From the NCBI RefSeq assembly GCF_044466355.1, contig NZ_JBITMQ010000012.1:1-64000 (forward strand): a stretch of 64,000 bases of DNA, given 5' to 3'. The notes below the pieces were generated by a model, which did no database searches, had not been told where the DNA came from, and was given only the letters and a program-made list of their open reading frames with translations. Shown one piece after another: positions 25,196 through 34,351 of the stretch. How positions within the stretch are numbered: the first letter of the stretch is position 1; the number at the start of each line of letters is the position of its first letter. Both the position numbers and the translations under genes were made by a program. Source of the DNA: Actinophytocola sp044466355 (GTDB taxonomy: Bacteria; Actinomycetota; Actinomycetes; Mycobacteriales; Pseudonocardiaceae).

Positions 25196-25821
25196 TGTAC
25201 CACGTGAAGGCACGCGACCCACGCAGACAACGGACGATCGACGCGCTGCTCGCGGCGGCCGAGGAGGTGTTCGCGGCCCGGCCTGTCGAGGAGGTGACGG
25301 TCGAGGAGATCGCCGAGCGCGCCGGTGTCGCGGTCGGCTCGATCTACAACAGCTTCGGCTCGAAGGCCGGGCTGCACGCCGCGGTGATCGACCGGGCGCT
25401 GGACGTCGACCGCGAGTACATGGACCGCGCCTACACGCCGGAGCGCTCGCCGGTCGACCAGCTGCGGGCCGCGGCGGAGCAGTACCTGCGGTTCGCCATG
25501 GAACAGCCGCAGTTCTTCCGGATGCTCGCCTTCCCGGCCCCGCTCGGCAACTACGCGGCGGCCGCCGAGACCGCGGCACGCCTCGCCCGCCGTGTCGACG
25601 AGCAGAACGCACGCATGACCGCCGCGATCGAACGCGGTGTCGCCGACGGCACGATCCGCCCGGTCGACGCCCGCCGCGCGGCGACCGTGCTGTGGGCGAG
25701 CTGGAACGGGGTGATCAGCCTCGCGTGGCGGCCCGACGACCTGCGCGAGGACGAACAGGGCCTCGCCGAGCTGCTGTCACTGGCCGCGGACCTGGTGAGC
25801 TGGGGCCTGCGCCGCGCCTGA
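25195..25821 (+). CDS. TetR-family transcriptional regulator
   Basis: A protein of 208 residues from ATG 25195; GTG 25204 (VKARDPRRQRT) is an alternative three codons in. The helix-turn-helix is VEEIAERAGVAVGSIYNSFGSKAGL (about residues 38-62). The C-terminal ligand domain is helical with FAMEQPQFFRMLAF and TVLWASWNGVISLAWRPDD, typical of the TetR_C_33-like group. The start codon touches the palindrome, so the transcript may be nearly leaderless and tightly self-repressed. It should control the divergent SnoaL-like/hydrolase pair. The inducer is unknown. Confidence 0.92.
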   Translation: MYHVKARDPRRQRTIDALLAAAEEVFAARPVEEVTVEEIAERAGVAVGSIYNSFGSKAGLHAAVIDRALDVDREYMDRAYTPERSPVDQLRAAAEQYLRFAMEQPQFFRMLAFPAPLGNYAAAAETAARLARRVDEQNARMTAAIERGVADGTIRPVDARRAATVLWASWNGVISLAWRPDDLREDEQGLAELLSLAADLVSWGLRRA

Positions 25822-25824
25822 GCG

Positions 25825-26727
25825 CTACCGGGACAGGCCCATCAGGTCGAGCTCGTCGTCCACGTCGACGCCGAGCTCCTCGGCCGTGGCGAAGAACGTC
25901 GCAGCCCGGTCCTCGTCGACGGGCAGGCCGCTGTCACCGGTCAGGCACATCACGCCCGCCGTGAACGCGCTCCTCGGGTGCCCGGCGTCGGCGGCCTTCG
26001 CGTACCACTCGAGCGCGGTGACCGGGTTCTGCTCGACGCCGCGGCCCGTGGCGAACATGCCACCGAGGTTGCCCATGGCCCGCACGCTGCCCAGCTCGGC
26101 GGCACGGAACGTCCACCGCCGCGACTCGTCCTGGTCCGCGGGCACGCCGCTGCCGGTGCCGTAGATGACGCTCATCTCGAACGCCGCGTCGGCGTTGCCG
26201 CGCTCGGCGGCCGCCCGGTGGTAGGGCACGGCGGTGGCCGGGTCGGCGGGGTGGCCGTAGCCCTGGTGGCGCAGGTAGCCGTACAGCAGCAGCACCTCGG
26301 CGTCGTCCGGGGCGGCGGCCAGCAGGTCGTCGAGCCGCCGCGCCGCGGCCTGCTCGTGCGCGTCGCTGCGCGCGTAGTAGGCGATCCTGATCCACGCGAG
26401 CGCACCGGCGAGCGAGCCGGCCCGGTCGGCCTCCTGGTACGCGGCGACCGACGCGGAGACGTCCTGTTCCGGGTAGGGCGCCCACGGCGCGCAGCCGTAC
26501 GCGAGGAGCTTGCCGAGTTCGAGCCACGCGTCCACGATCCCGGCCCGCCCGGCGCGTTCGAGGCCGTCGACGAGCACGTCGGGCGCGTCCTGCGGCAGCA
26601 ACCCCATGAGGTGTTCGCCGCGGACGAAGCTGTCGCGCAGCTCCTTCGCCGCGGTGAACAGGTCGCCACCGCTCGCGCCGGGATCGTTGCGCAGCCGCGC
26701 CATGGCCTCGTAGCTCGGTGCGTTCAC
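25825..26727 (-). CDS. Sel1/TPR-repeat protein
   Basis: A protein of 300 residues from GTG 26727, with AAGGTGGGG upstream. At least four Sel1-like repeats run from about residue 100: TAVPYHRAAAERGNADAAFE, then SRRWTFRAAELGSVRAMGNL, then TALEWYAKAADAGHPRSAF. The repeats form a helical solenoid used for protein contacts. No signal peptide, so it is probably cytoplasmic. It is just downstream of the type VII substrate genes, but a strong hairpin separates them, so it may be a separate unit. Confidence 0.82.
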   Translation of the reverse strand: MNAPSYEAMARLRNDPGASGGDLFTAAKELRDSFVRGEHLMGLLPQDAPDVLVDGLERAGRAGIVDAWLELGKLLAYGCAPWAPYPEQDVSASVAAYQEADRAGSLAGALAWIRIAYYARSDAHEQAAARRLDDLLAAAPDDAEVLLLYGYLRHQGYGHPADPATAVPYHRAAAERGNADAAFEMSVIYGTGSGVPADQDESRRWTFRAAELGSVRAMGNLGGMFATGRGVEQNPVTALEWYAKAADAGHPRSAFTAGVMCLTGDSGLPVDEDRAATFFATAEELGVDVDDELDLMGLSR

Positions 26728-26758
26728 GGGCCCCACCTTCTCATGCCGGATGATCACC

Positions 26759-26818
26759 GCGGGTGGAAACCGCCGGACGTGACGGGGCGGCATCACGTCC
26801 GGCGGAGCTTTCACCCGC
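26759..26818 (-). terminator. long hairpin at the end of the type VII substrate operon
   Basis: The outer stem GCGGGTG (26759) pairs with CACCCGC (ending 26818). The inner stem CCGCCGGACGTGA pairs with TCACGTCCGGCGG around a 10-base loop. The stop codon of the upstream PPE-like gene (26811-26813) lies inside the stem. It probably terminates the EccC-led minus-strand operon. Confidence 0.65.
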
Positions 26819-27872
26819 GCCCGCGCAGGTCCGCGGGCACGGCGTGCGACGCGTCCGCCTGCTTCTTCGCCGTGCGGGACCGTCCCGTCGGGACGGTGCT
26901 CGCCGGTCCCGGTCGCACGGCGGCGCCCGCGGCCTGGCCCGCCATCGGCGGCATCATCGGCGGCACCGCGCCCGCCCTGGCCGTCGCGGCGGCGGGTGTG
27001 CTCACCCCCGGCGCGATGTCGGCGGCCGCCACCGGGGCGCGCTTCGCGGCCAGGGGTTTCGCCGTCGCCGGGAAACCGGCGCCGCCGAGGGTGCCGTACG
27101 GCAGGGACATCCCGGACAGCGTCGGCGCGGTGCCCGCGCCGGGCGCGGCGCCGGACGTGAGCGTGGCGCCGGACGGCACGGTGGGGTTCAGACCGGCGAG
27201 CGACGGCAGCCCACCCGCGTAGTCCGCGAGGTCACCGCCCCCGCCCGCGGAGCTCTGGCCGAACCCCAGCGTGGTGGCCAGGGTCTGCAGTTCGGACATC
27301 GCGTCGGAGGTGGCGGTCAGCGCCTTGATCGCGTCCTCGGGCGTGTTCCCCTCGGCCGACGGCTTGATCTCCACCCGCGGGATGTCGGGCGCCTCGACCC
27401 CGGCCGCCGACGCGGTCTTCGCGATGGCCACCTCGAACTGCGCCCCCAGCGCCGTCATCACCGCCCCCGCCGCCTGCTGGAAACCGAGCGCCGCCCACGC
27501 GGTCAGCGGGTTGGACAGGGCGGCCATGTACTGCCCGTGCAGCGCGAGGACCTCCTGGTTGGTGCGGGTGATCGCGCCCGCGAGCGTGGTGAGCGTCGCC
27601 GACGGCTGCGCGGCGTCGATCCGTGCCGCCCAGCCCGCGAGGTCGGCGTCTTCGGCCTGGACCTTCGTCGCCCACTCCTGCGCGGCCGCGTCCTGCCAGT
27701 GCGGCAGCAGGGACTCCGACCGGTTGCGCAGCTCGGTGCGCGCGCTGTCGATCCACGTGCGCACGTCCGTCCACATGCGAGCCGCGTCGACGTAGCCCGG
27801 CGCGTTCGCGGCCTCGGCGCTGCTCATCGCGACGAGCATCTCCATCGGCAGCATGTTGTAGGGGATGGGCAT
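26811..27872 (-). CDS. PPE/WXG-like type VII secretion substrate or partner
   Basis: A protein of 353 residues from ATG 27872 (MPIPYNMLPMEMLVAMSS). Residues 1-180 are predicted helical, with ARMWTDVRTWIDSARTELRN and SLLPHWQDAAAQEWATKV resembling the helical hairpin of PPE/WXG100 proteins. From about 215 the chain is Gly/Ala/Pro/Ser-rich and ends with PPMMPPMAG, a motif shared with the protein encoded upstream. It starts 4 bases after the preceding gene in the operon. Likely exported through EccC; no enzymatic domain seen. Confidence 0.65.
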   Translation of the reverse strand: MPIPYNMLPMEMLVAMSSAEAANAPGYVDAARMWTDVRTWIDSARTELRNRSESLLPHWQDAAAQEWATKVQAEDADLAGWAARIDAAQPSATLTTLAGAITRTNQEVLALHGQYMAALSNPLTAWAALGFQQAAGAVMTALGAQFEVAIAKTASAAGVEAPDIPRVEIKPSAEGNTPEDAIKALTATSDAMSELQTLATTLGFGQSSAGGGGDLADYAGGLPSLAGLNPTVPSGATLTSGAAPGAGTAPTLSGMSLPYGTLGGAGFPATAKPLAAKRAPVAAADIAPGVSTPAAATARAGAVPPMMPPMAGQAAGAAVRPGPASTVPTGRSRTAKKQADASHAVPADLRGRG

Positions 27873-27876
27873 GCCG

Positions 27877-28260
27877 TCAGTCCTTTCCGGTTTCGGTGGC
27901 CTCCGGCGTCGCCGCGGCACCGGCGCCGGTCACGGTCCTGACCAGGCTCAGCCCCTGGTTGGCGACCTTGGCCGACGCGCCGACGAACCCGGCGGCCGAG
28001 GTGAGGTCGGCCCAGCTGTACTCCAGCGAGACCCGGTGGATGTCCGACGCGTGGGTGACGATGTCAGTGGTGACCTTGTTCATCTTGTTCACGGAGGCCA
28101 CCGACGCCAGTTTGTCCACGATGGACATCGCCAGGCCCTCAACGAGCCCCGGGGGGTTGATCGGCGCGCCTACCCGGCCCAACGAGCCCGGCATCGGCGG
28201 CGGGGTGAGCTGTCGCGCGGTCGCGGCCATCGCGGCCGGATCCCCGTCGATCTTGTCCAT
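27877..28260 (-). CDS. small type VII-associated protein
   Basis: A protein of 127 residues from ATG 28260 with an excellent AGGAGGAGG site. The start (MDKIDGDPAAMAATARQL) resembles PE/WXG-type partners that begin with a short helix; the remainder is helical, with SLEYSWADLTSAAGF near residue 80. It is encoded between two Pro-rich PPE-like proteins in one operon and could pair with one of them. The upstream gene overlaps it by 122 bases in another frame. Confidence 0.6.
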   Translation of the reverse strand: MDKIDGDPAAMAATARQLTPPPMPGSLGRVGAPINPPGLVEGLAMSIVDKLASVASVNKMNKVTTDIVTHASDIHRVSLEYSWADLTSAAGFVGASAKVANQGLSLVRTVTGAGAAATPEATETGKD

Positions 28261-29518
28261 GGGTCTCCTCCTCCTGCGGATTCACCAGCCACAGGTTCTC
28301 GTCGAGCACCTGCAATGAGTCGTTGGCGCTGTCCCACTCACGCCGTGCGGCGGGTTTGGGTGCGGCGGCACCCGCCCGGCCGGTCAGCGCGATGCCCGGG
28401 GTCACGGCCTGGCCCGCCGCGCGTGGGCGCGGCCGGGCCGCGGCCACCCGACGATCGCTGTCGCCCGACCTGATCGCGCTCGCGGACCGTGCGGCGCCCG
28501 CGCCCGCGTTCGGCGGGTGCATCGGCGGCATCATCGGCGCGCCGCTCACCGGCCTGCCCGCGGCCGTCGCCGCGAAGCCACCCGGTACGGGCGCGTTGCC
28601 CGCGCCGACGGCGCCACCCGTGTCGGGACCTGCCACGGCCGTCGGCCCGGCGCCACCGATGCCACCGGCGAAGGACGCGCCCGCGTCGAGCCCGGCGAGC
28701 GTCGGCAACCCGCCGGTCGGCGCGTGGTTCGCGTAGTTCGCGGACGGGACGTCGCCGAAGCCGAGGTCCCCGGGGGAGATCGGTTCCGGCACCTGCATGC
28801 CACCGCCCAGCAAGCCTTCCGCCGCACCCAGCGCGTCGCTCGCGGCGCTGAGCGCCTCGGACAGATCCGGTTGTTCGCCCGCTGTTTCGGGCGCGGGTGT
28901 TTCCGCCGGGGACCGCGGCTGCGCCGACACCGGGTCACCGGTGCCCGCGCTCGTGGGGGAGCCGCTCGTGGCGGGGCCTCCCGGACCACCGGGACCACCG
29001 GTGCCGTCCACCGCGATCCTTGGTCCGTACCAGCGCAGGGCGTCTCGGGCCGTGCGCATGGCCTGGATGACCGAGTGGTACTCGTGATCGAACCTCGCCG
29101 TGTGCATCCCGGCTTCCGAGCAGTGCGCGAGGAACTCCGCCGTGCTGTCCTCGCCCGCGTCGCGGATGGCCTTGTACCGCTCGCACACCTTGCGCACCTC
29201 TTCACGCACAAGGCCGTGTGTGACGGACAGCCACGTCATCTTCCAGCTGACACCCGACTCGAAGATGGCGTCCTTGCAGGCTTCCAGCTGTGTCACGCAC
29301 TTGTGCAGCTCGGCGACGAACAACGAGCCCGCCACGTCGGTCCACGCGACCGCCACGGCCTCCTTCCGCAGCGCCAGCTCCTGGGTGTGCCTGGCGAGAA
29401 GGCTCATGGCGTTGACCCACATGTCGGCACCCTCGTGCAGGCTCCGCAGGTGACCGGCTTCCGCGTCCAGCATCGCCAGCTGGTCGTCCGGATGTATCCG
29501 CTCGTACGTCGTCGGCAT
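28139..29518 (-). CDS. PPE-like protein with Pro/Gly-rich tail
   Basis: A protein of 459 residues from ATG 29518. Residues 1-170 are helical (MLDAEAGHLRSLHEGADMW, HTQELALRKEAVAVAWTDVA, SVIQAMRTARDALRW) and fit a PPE/WXG-like bundle. A long Gly/Pro/Ala linker follows and contains GAPMMPPMHPP, as in the 26811-27872 product. WLVNPQEEE near residue 410 looks like a natural end, but the frame continues 40 residues into the next gene. This is either a true 122-base overlap or a frameshift near 28255. Likely secreted or bound to the secretion machine. Confidence 0.65.
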   Translation of the reverse strand: MPTTYERIHPDDQLAMLDAEAGHLRSLHEGADMWVNAMSLLARHTQELALRKEAVAVAWTDVAGSLFVAELHKCVTQLEACKDAIFESGVSWKMTWLSVTHGLVREEVRKVCERYKAIRDAGEDSTAEFLAHCSEAGMHTARFDHEYHSVIQAMRTARDALRWYGPRIAVDGTGGPGGPGGPATSGSPTSAGTGDPVSAQPRSPAETPAPETAGEQPDLSEALSAASDALGAAEGLLGGGMQVPEPISPGDLGFGDVPSANYANHAPTGGLPTLAGLDAGASFAGGIGGAGPTAVAGPDTGGAVGAGNAPVPGGFAATAAGRPVSGAPMMPPMHPPNAGAGAARSASAIRSGDSDRRVAAARPRPRAAGQAVTPGIALTGRAGAAAPKPAARREWDSANDSLQVLDENLWLVNPQEEETHGQDRRGSGRDGRDRATAHPAADAGLVGPGRRADQPPGAR

Positions 29519-29521
29519 GCG

Positions 29522-29863
29522 TCACCCTTCCGGCGCCGGATCGTGGAGAGCGGGGTCGACGGAGGGGAGCCCGGCGAAGTGGGACCTGAACTCCTGCTCG
29601 GTGAGTGACTGGCCGTTCAGGTAGACCTGCACGGAGCTTCTCGCGAAGTCCCGGTACGCGGTGAAGTCCTGCCGCATCCAGGTGAGGTACTCGTGCAACA
29701 CGGTGGTGGCCACCAGGTCCTCGGTGACCAGTGCGCCACACGAGTGCACACCGGGGTCGCAGGAAGCCCGCGGGGCGGCTCGCCCCAAACCCGCGAGATC
29801 CGGAACGGACAGGTTCTGGATCCCGCTCATCAGGTCCGTTTTCATGTCCGGGTCGTCGCTCAT
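29522..29863 (-). CDS. small type VII-operon protein of unknown role
   Basis: A protein of 113 residues from ATG 29863. I recognise no family. It holds two Cys (ASCDPGVHSCG, residues ~34-42) and a helical second half (EYLTWMRQDFTAYRDFARSS). It lies 60 bases downstream of the EccC gene and 3 bases before the next gene, so it is firmly in the operon. Size and position suit a substrate partner or secretion chaperone. Confidence 0.6.
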   Translation of the reverse strand: MSDDPDMKTDLMSGIQNLSVPDLAGLGRAAPRASCDPGVHSCGALVTEDLVATTVLHEYLTWMRQDFTAYRDFARSSVQVYLNGQSLTEQEFRSHFAGLPSVDPALHDPAPEG

Positions 29864-29923
29864 GCGCGCACCTCCTGTCGGATAGAGAGAAACACGTCAA
29901 CAGAGCCGTTTTCGGAGCTGACC

Positions 29924-32900
29924 TCAAACGGCCATCGGGGGTTGCCACGCGAGCTGGACGAGGTCCTTGCCGCCGCGGCGGTCCACCAGCCAGCCCCGGC
30001 CGGGCGGCAGCACCTGGGGACGCATGCCGCCGAGCAGGGGGCCTTCGTCGCGGTCGCCGGACATCATCAGCCCCGCCGTGCCGACCTCGCGGAGCCGGGC
30101 GAGGAACGGCTCGAACAACCCGCGGCCCGCGCCACCCGAACGGCGGGCCAGCACGACGTGCAGGCCGATGTCCGCGCCCTGGGCGGCCAGCGGCAGCAAC
30201 GACATGAACGGGTGCTCCTTGTGCGTGGCGATCATGTCGTAGTCGTCGGCCAGCACGAAGATCCTCGGTCCCTGCCACCAGTTGCGGGCCCGTAGCTGCT
30301 CGGGGGTGACGTCCGGGCCGGGCAGCCGCTGGGTCATCGCGTCGGCCACCTGCGCGAGCAGGTCGCGGCTGTGCGTGTCGTTGGTGCCGTAGCCCAGCAG
30401 GTAGTCCTCGCTGATCTCGCCGAGCAGCCCGCGCCGGTGGTCGACCAGCACGATGCGGGCCTCGTCCGGGGTATACGCCTGGCATATCCGCCCGGCCAGC
30501 TGCCGGAGGAACGCCGTCTTGCCGCACTGCGTGTCGGCCAGCACGAAGAAGTGCGGGTCCTCGGCGAAGTTGAGCCGGACCGGGGCCAGGTCCTGCTCAC
30601 GGATGCCGATCGCGAGCCCGGCGTCGGCGCCGGTCAGCTCGTCGGTCGCGGGCAGGTCGCCGACCGGGACCGTGCCCGGCAGCAGGCGCACCCGCGGCGC
30701 GCGTTCACCCCGCCACGCCGTGGCCACCGCGCCGACGAGTGCCGCGACACCGTCCGCGAGGTCCTCGGTGGTCGTGGCCCCGTCGATCCTGGGCAGCGCC
30801 ACCAGCACCTGGTGCCCGGACATGCCGAGTCCCCGGCCCGGTTTCCCGGTGGGCACGCTCATCGCCGCCTTGCGGTCGATCAGCGAGTCGATGGGGTCGG
30901 CGATGCGCAACTCCACCTTGCTGGTGAACAGGTCGCGCACGTTCATCCGCAGGTCGAACGTGCGGGAGACGCCGGCGACCACGTGCACGCCGTAGGACAG
31001 GCCGCGCGCGGCGATGTCGCCGACCGTCTCCTCGAGACCCTCGAACTCGTTGCGCAGGGTCAGCCAGCCGTCGACCACCAGGAACACGTCCCCGTGCGGC
31101 TGGTCGGCGAACTGGCCCGCTGCCCGCATGCGGCGGTAGGTGCCGATGCTGTCGATGCCGTGCGCGGCGAAGAGGCGTTCCCGTTCCGTCAGGATGGTCG
31201 CCACCTCGGCGACGGTCCGCCGCACCGCGCCGGTGGCGAGCCGCCCGGCCACCCCGCTCACGTGTGGCAGGTCGTCGAGCGCGGCGAGTGTGCCGCCGCC
31301 GAAGTCGAGACAGTGGAACTGCACCTCGCGTGGCGTGTGGGTGAGCGCGAGGCTCGTGATGAGCGCGCGGATCGCGGTGCTCTTGCCCGACTGCGGACCG
31401 CCGAGGACCAGCACGTGCCCGGCGGCGCCGGACAGGTCGAGCACCAGCGGGTCGCGGCGCTGCTCGTACGGCCGGTCCACCAGCCCGAGCACCGGCCGCA
31501 GCGTGCCCGCCTGGCCGGCGGTGAGCCCGCGTTCGGCGTCCTCGTGCGGGGTGCCGAGCAACGCGTCCAGGGTGACCGCGTCGTCCAGCGGCGGCAGCCA
31601 CACCTGGTGCGCGGCCGTGCCCCTGCCGGTCAGCCTGTCGACCAGGATGTCCAGCAGCGTCTCGCCGACGCGGTCGTCCGGGTCGTCCGCCGCCTCGCTC
31701 TCGTCGGAGTCCGCCGCCGGGTCGGCGGCGACGTACGCGGTGGTGTAGTCGTGCAGCACCAGCTGGTCCGGTGCGGCCACGTCGGTGCCGTCGCCCGTGT
31801 GCTGTTCGTACACACCGGACACGTACGCCGCGCGGAACCGGTCGAGCTGGGTGTTGTCGGTCTTGAGGAACCCGTGGCCCGGCGCGCGGGGCAGGGAGAA
31901 CGCGTCGCTGACGCCGAGCACGGCGCGGCTCTCCAGCTCGGAGAACGTGCGCAGGCCGATCCGGTACGACAGGTGGCTTTCCAGGCCGCGCAACCGGCCC
32001 TCGTCGAGCCGCTGCGAGGCGAGCAGCAGGTGCACGCCGAGCGACCGGCCGACACGTCCTATTTGGACGAACAGGTCGATGAAGTCCGGCTTGGCGCTGA
32101 GCAGCTCGGAGAACTCGTCGCAGATCACCAGCAGCGTCGGCACCTCGGGCAGCGGCGCGCCAGCCGCGCGGGCCTTCTCGTAGTCGCGCAACGACGCGAA
32201 GTTGCCCGCCGCGCGCAGGAGTTCCTGGCGGCGGATCAGCTCACCGTTGATGGCGTCGGTCATCCGGTCCACCAGGTGCAGCTCGTCGGCGAGGTTGGTG
32301 ATCACGGCACTGGTGTGCGGCAGCCGGTCCAGCCTGGTGAACGTGGCGCCGCCCTTGAAGTCCACGAGCGCGAAGTTGAGCGAGCTCGGCGGGTGCGTGA
32401 CCGCGAGCGCCAGCACCAGCGTGCGCAGCAGCTCGGACTTGCCGGAACCCGTTGCCCCGATGAGCAGACCGTGCGGACCCATGCCGTCCTGCGCGGACTC
32501 CTTGAGGTCCAGCTCGATCGGCGTGCCGTCCGGCCGGATGCCGATCCGCACGCGCAGGCGCTCCCGGTTGGGCCGGGGCACCCACGTGTCGTCCGGGTCG
32601 AACGAGTACGGGTCGCCGAGTTCGAGCAGTTCCGCGAGACCGAGCTCGGTGGTCATCGGGGCGTCGCCACGCATGCCCGCGGTCAGCCGCAGCGGGGCGA
32701 GCTGGCGGGCGAGTCCCGCCGCGGACGGCTTGTCGAACTCGTCCGCCAGCCCCAGTTCGGTCTCGCCGTCGGTCGTCTCGCTGGTCAGCGCACCGGCCGC
32801 GTCGACGGCCAGCACGACCGACGTCCGGTCCAGCGTCTTCGGGGGTGCCGTGGTCATGTCGACCACCGTCACGCCCTCGACACCGCCGCCGGACATCAGC

Positions 32901-33889
32901 AGGCCGGACCCGGCGACCGAGCCGCCGTCGACCACGACCACCAGGTGCGGTCCGGCGACCCGGACGTCGGTCTCGGGGTCGAACCGCGGCCGCTTGGCCA
33001 GTTCCTCCTCCACCACCGACTCCAGCGCCGGGATCGTCGGCGTGACGAGGCGCAGCGGGCCGAGCGCGTCGGCGCGTTCCGGGTGCAACGCGTGCGGCAG
33101 CCACTTGACCCACTCCCAGTCGGCGCGCTGGTCGGCGCCCACGCACACGGCGATCCGCAGGTCGTCCGGCGCGTGCAGCGTGGCGAGCTGACCGAGCAGG
33201 GCGCGGGCGAGGCCGAGCGCGGCGACCCGGTCGCCGCGCAGGTACATCCGGTTGAACCCGGTGACCGCCACGGCGATCGGGAGCCGGTCGACGGTGGCGT
33301 GGGTGACGAGGAACCGGCGCAGCGCGAGCGCCGACAACGGTTCGAGGTCCTCCAGCGGCTTGGTGTCCGGTGCGATGAGCGTCATCGCCGGGGCGAGCGC
33401 GCCGGTGCCGATCCGTGCGACGCCGAAGTCCGGGTCGTCGCGCCGCCGTTCCCACAGCCGGTAACTGGCCGCGAGCCACCACAGCTGCGCCGGAGCCGGG
33501 TGCAGGTAGGCCATCACGGTGCGCTGGCGGCGTACGGCACGCCGCACGCGCAACCGGTGCTGCGCGAGGTCGCGCAGGTACTTGCGGCGGGCGTGGCCCA
33601 TCTCCCGTTTGCTCGGGCCACCGCCCTGCAACAGCCCCATCGCGACCATGCCCAGCATGCCGACACCCATCAGCCCGTAGATGACGAAGCGGATGGACCC
33701 GGTCATGGAGCCGGAGTACATGACCAGCATCGCCGCCATCATGGCCACCATCGGCAGCACCGTGAGCAGCTGCGCCCACTGCCGTGCGGGCGGTGCCGGG
33801 ATCTCCGGCGGGGCCTGCAGGATCAGCTCCCCACCGGGCATGTCCGGCGCGGGTCGCCGGACCGGTCGTTTCACCACGAGTGTCGCCAC
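29924..33889 (-). CDS. eccC: type VII secretion FtsK/SpoIIIE-like ATPase EccC
   Basis: A protein of 1321 residues from GTG 33889. Two membrane helices lie at about 35-80, then a DUF region to ~400. Three FtsK-like ATPase domains follow, with Walker A at ~477 (GATGSGKSEL), ~828 (GGPQSGKSTA) and ~1117 (DTQCGKTAFL). Only the first has a full Walker B acid pair (LLVICDEFSELL); domain 2 has FLVVDGW and domain 3 has IFVLADDYD. This fits EccC fused as one chain, with domain 1 the active motor and domains 2-3 binding substrate tails. It is the first gene of an operon with four small or PPE-like genes, divergent from a WXG100-like pair. Confidence 0.95.
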   Translation of the reverse strand: MATLVVKRPVRRPAPDMPGGELILQAPPEIPAPPARQWAQLLTVLPMVAMMAAMLVMYSGSMTGSIRFVIYGLMGVGMLGMVAMGLLQGGGPSKREMGHARRKYLRDLAQHRLRVRRAVRRQRTVMAYLHPAPAQLWWLAASYRLWERRRDDPDFGVARIGTGALAPAMTLIAPDTKPLEDLEPLSALALRRFLVTHATVDRLPIAVAVTGFNRMYLRGDRVAALGLARALLGQLATLHAPDDLRIAVCVGADQRADWEWVKWLPHALHPERADALGPLRLVTPTIPALESVVEEELAKRPRFDPETDVRVAGPHLVVVVDGGSVAGSGLLMSGGGVEGVTVVDMTTAPPKTLDRTSVVLAVDAAGALTSETTDGETELGLADEFDKPSAAGLARQLAPLRLTAGMRGDAPMTTELGLAELLELGDPYSFDPDDTWVPRPNRERLRVRIGIRPDGTPIELDLKESAQDGMGPHGLLIGATGSGKSELLRTLVLALAVTHPPSSLNFALVDFKGGATFTRLDRLPHTSAVITNLADELHLVDRMTDAINGELIRRQELLRAAGNFASLRDYEKARAAGAPLPEVPTLLVICDEFSELLSAKPDFIDLFVQIGRVGRSLGVHLLLASQRLDEGRLRGLESHLSYRIGLRTFSELESRAVLGVSDAFSLPRAPGHGFLKTDNTQLDRFRAAYVSGVYEQHTGDGTDVAAPDQLVLHDYTTAYVAADPAADSDESEAADDPDDRVGETLLDILVDRLTGRGTAAHQVWLPPLDDAVTLDALLGTPHEDAERGLTAGQAGTLRPVLGLVDRPYEQRRDPLVLDLSGAAGHVLVLGGPQSGKSTAIRALITSLALTHTPREVQFHCLDFGGGTLAALDDLPHVSGVAGRLATGAVRRTVAEVATILTERERLFAAHGIDSIGTYRRMRAAGQFADQPHGDVFLVVDGWLTLRNEFEGLEETVGDIAARGLSYGVHVVAGVSRTFDLRMNVRDLFTSKVELRIADPIDSLIDRKAAMSVPTGKPGRGLGMSGHQVLVALPRIDGATTTEDLADGVAALVGAVATAWRGERAPRVRLLPGTVPVGDLPATDELTGADAGLAIGIREQDLAPVRLNFAEDPHFFVLADTQCGKTAFLRQLAGRICQAYTPDEARIVLVDHRRGLLGEISEDYLLGYGTNDTHSRDLLAQVADAMTQRLPGPDVTPEQLRARNWWQGPRIFVLADDYDMIATHKEHPFMSLLPLAAQGADIGLHVVLARRSGGAGRGLFEPFLARLREVGTAGLMMSGDRDEGPLLGGMRPQVLPPGRGWLVDRRGGKDLVQLAWQPPMAV

Positions 33890-34025
33890 GTCACCGATCG
33901 TGCGGGACGGACGGGCCGTACTTCCGCGGTGGCAGCAAGGTGCCGTCCCGGTAGCACCGGGTCGTGCCGACCTAGCGTGCGAGGTGGACAACTCCGGCAG
34001 TCAGAAACAGGAGGGAGTCACCACT

Positions 34026-34340
34026 ATGACGTTCGCCAATTTCGACTTCGACAACATGGGCAACCTCATGAGCCGCGTTCGGAGCGGGCACGAGGACATG
34101 TCCGCCCTGCGGGCATCCCAGTTCGCGCAGGACGTCGCGGCGGCGGAGAGCGCCTACGCCGGTGGCGTGAAGTACGCGAGCCAGGACGCCCGCGACGGGC
34201 TGAACACGACCCACGTGTCGCACCTCGCTCCGGCGCAGACGAGGTGGGACGACGACATGCAGACCGTGTCGCACCGGATGGCCGGGGCGCAGGACGAGTC
34301 GGTCAGCAGGTTCTTCCAGAACTTCAACCAGGGCTCCTGA
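34026..34340 (+). CDS. WXG100-like small secreted protein
   Basis: A protein of 104 residues from ATG 34026, with AGGAGGGA at 34009. It is fully helical and free of Cys. The usual central Trp-x-Gly turn is not kept; instead the chain turns near VKYASQDARDGLN, and TRWDDDMQTV follows. Length, position (first gene divergent from eccC) and the next small gene suit an EsxA/B-type pair. Likely secreted as a dimer with the 34352 product. Confidence 0.65.
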   Translation: MTFANFDFDNMGNLMSRVRSGHEDMSALRASQFAQDVAAAESAYAGGVKYASQDARDGLNTTHVSHLAPAQTRWDDDMQTVSHRMAGAQDESVSRFFQNFNQGS

Positions 34341-34351
34341 GGAGGTAGCTG

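Noticed and set aside
30371..34348. Long open frame antisense to EccC
   Set aside because: Same GC effect; EccC has three clear ATPase motifs and the antisense product has none.
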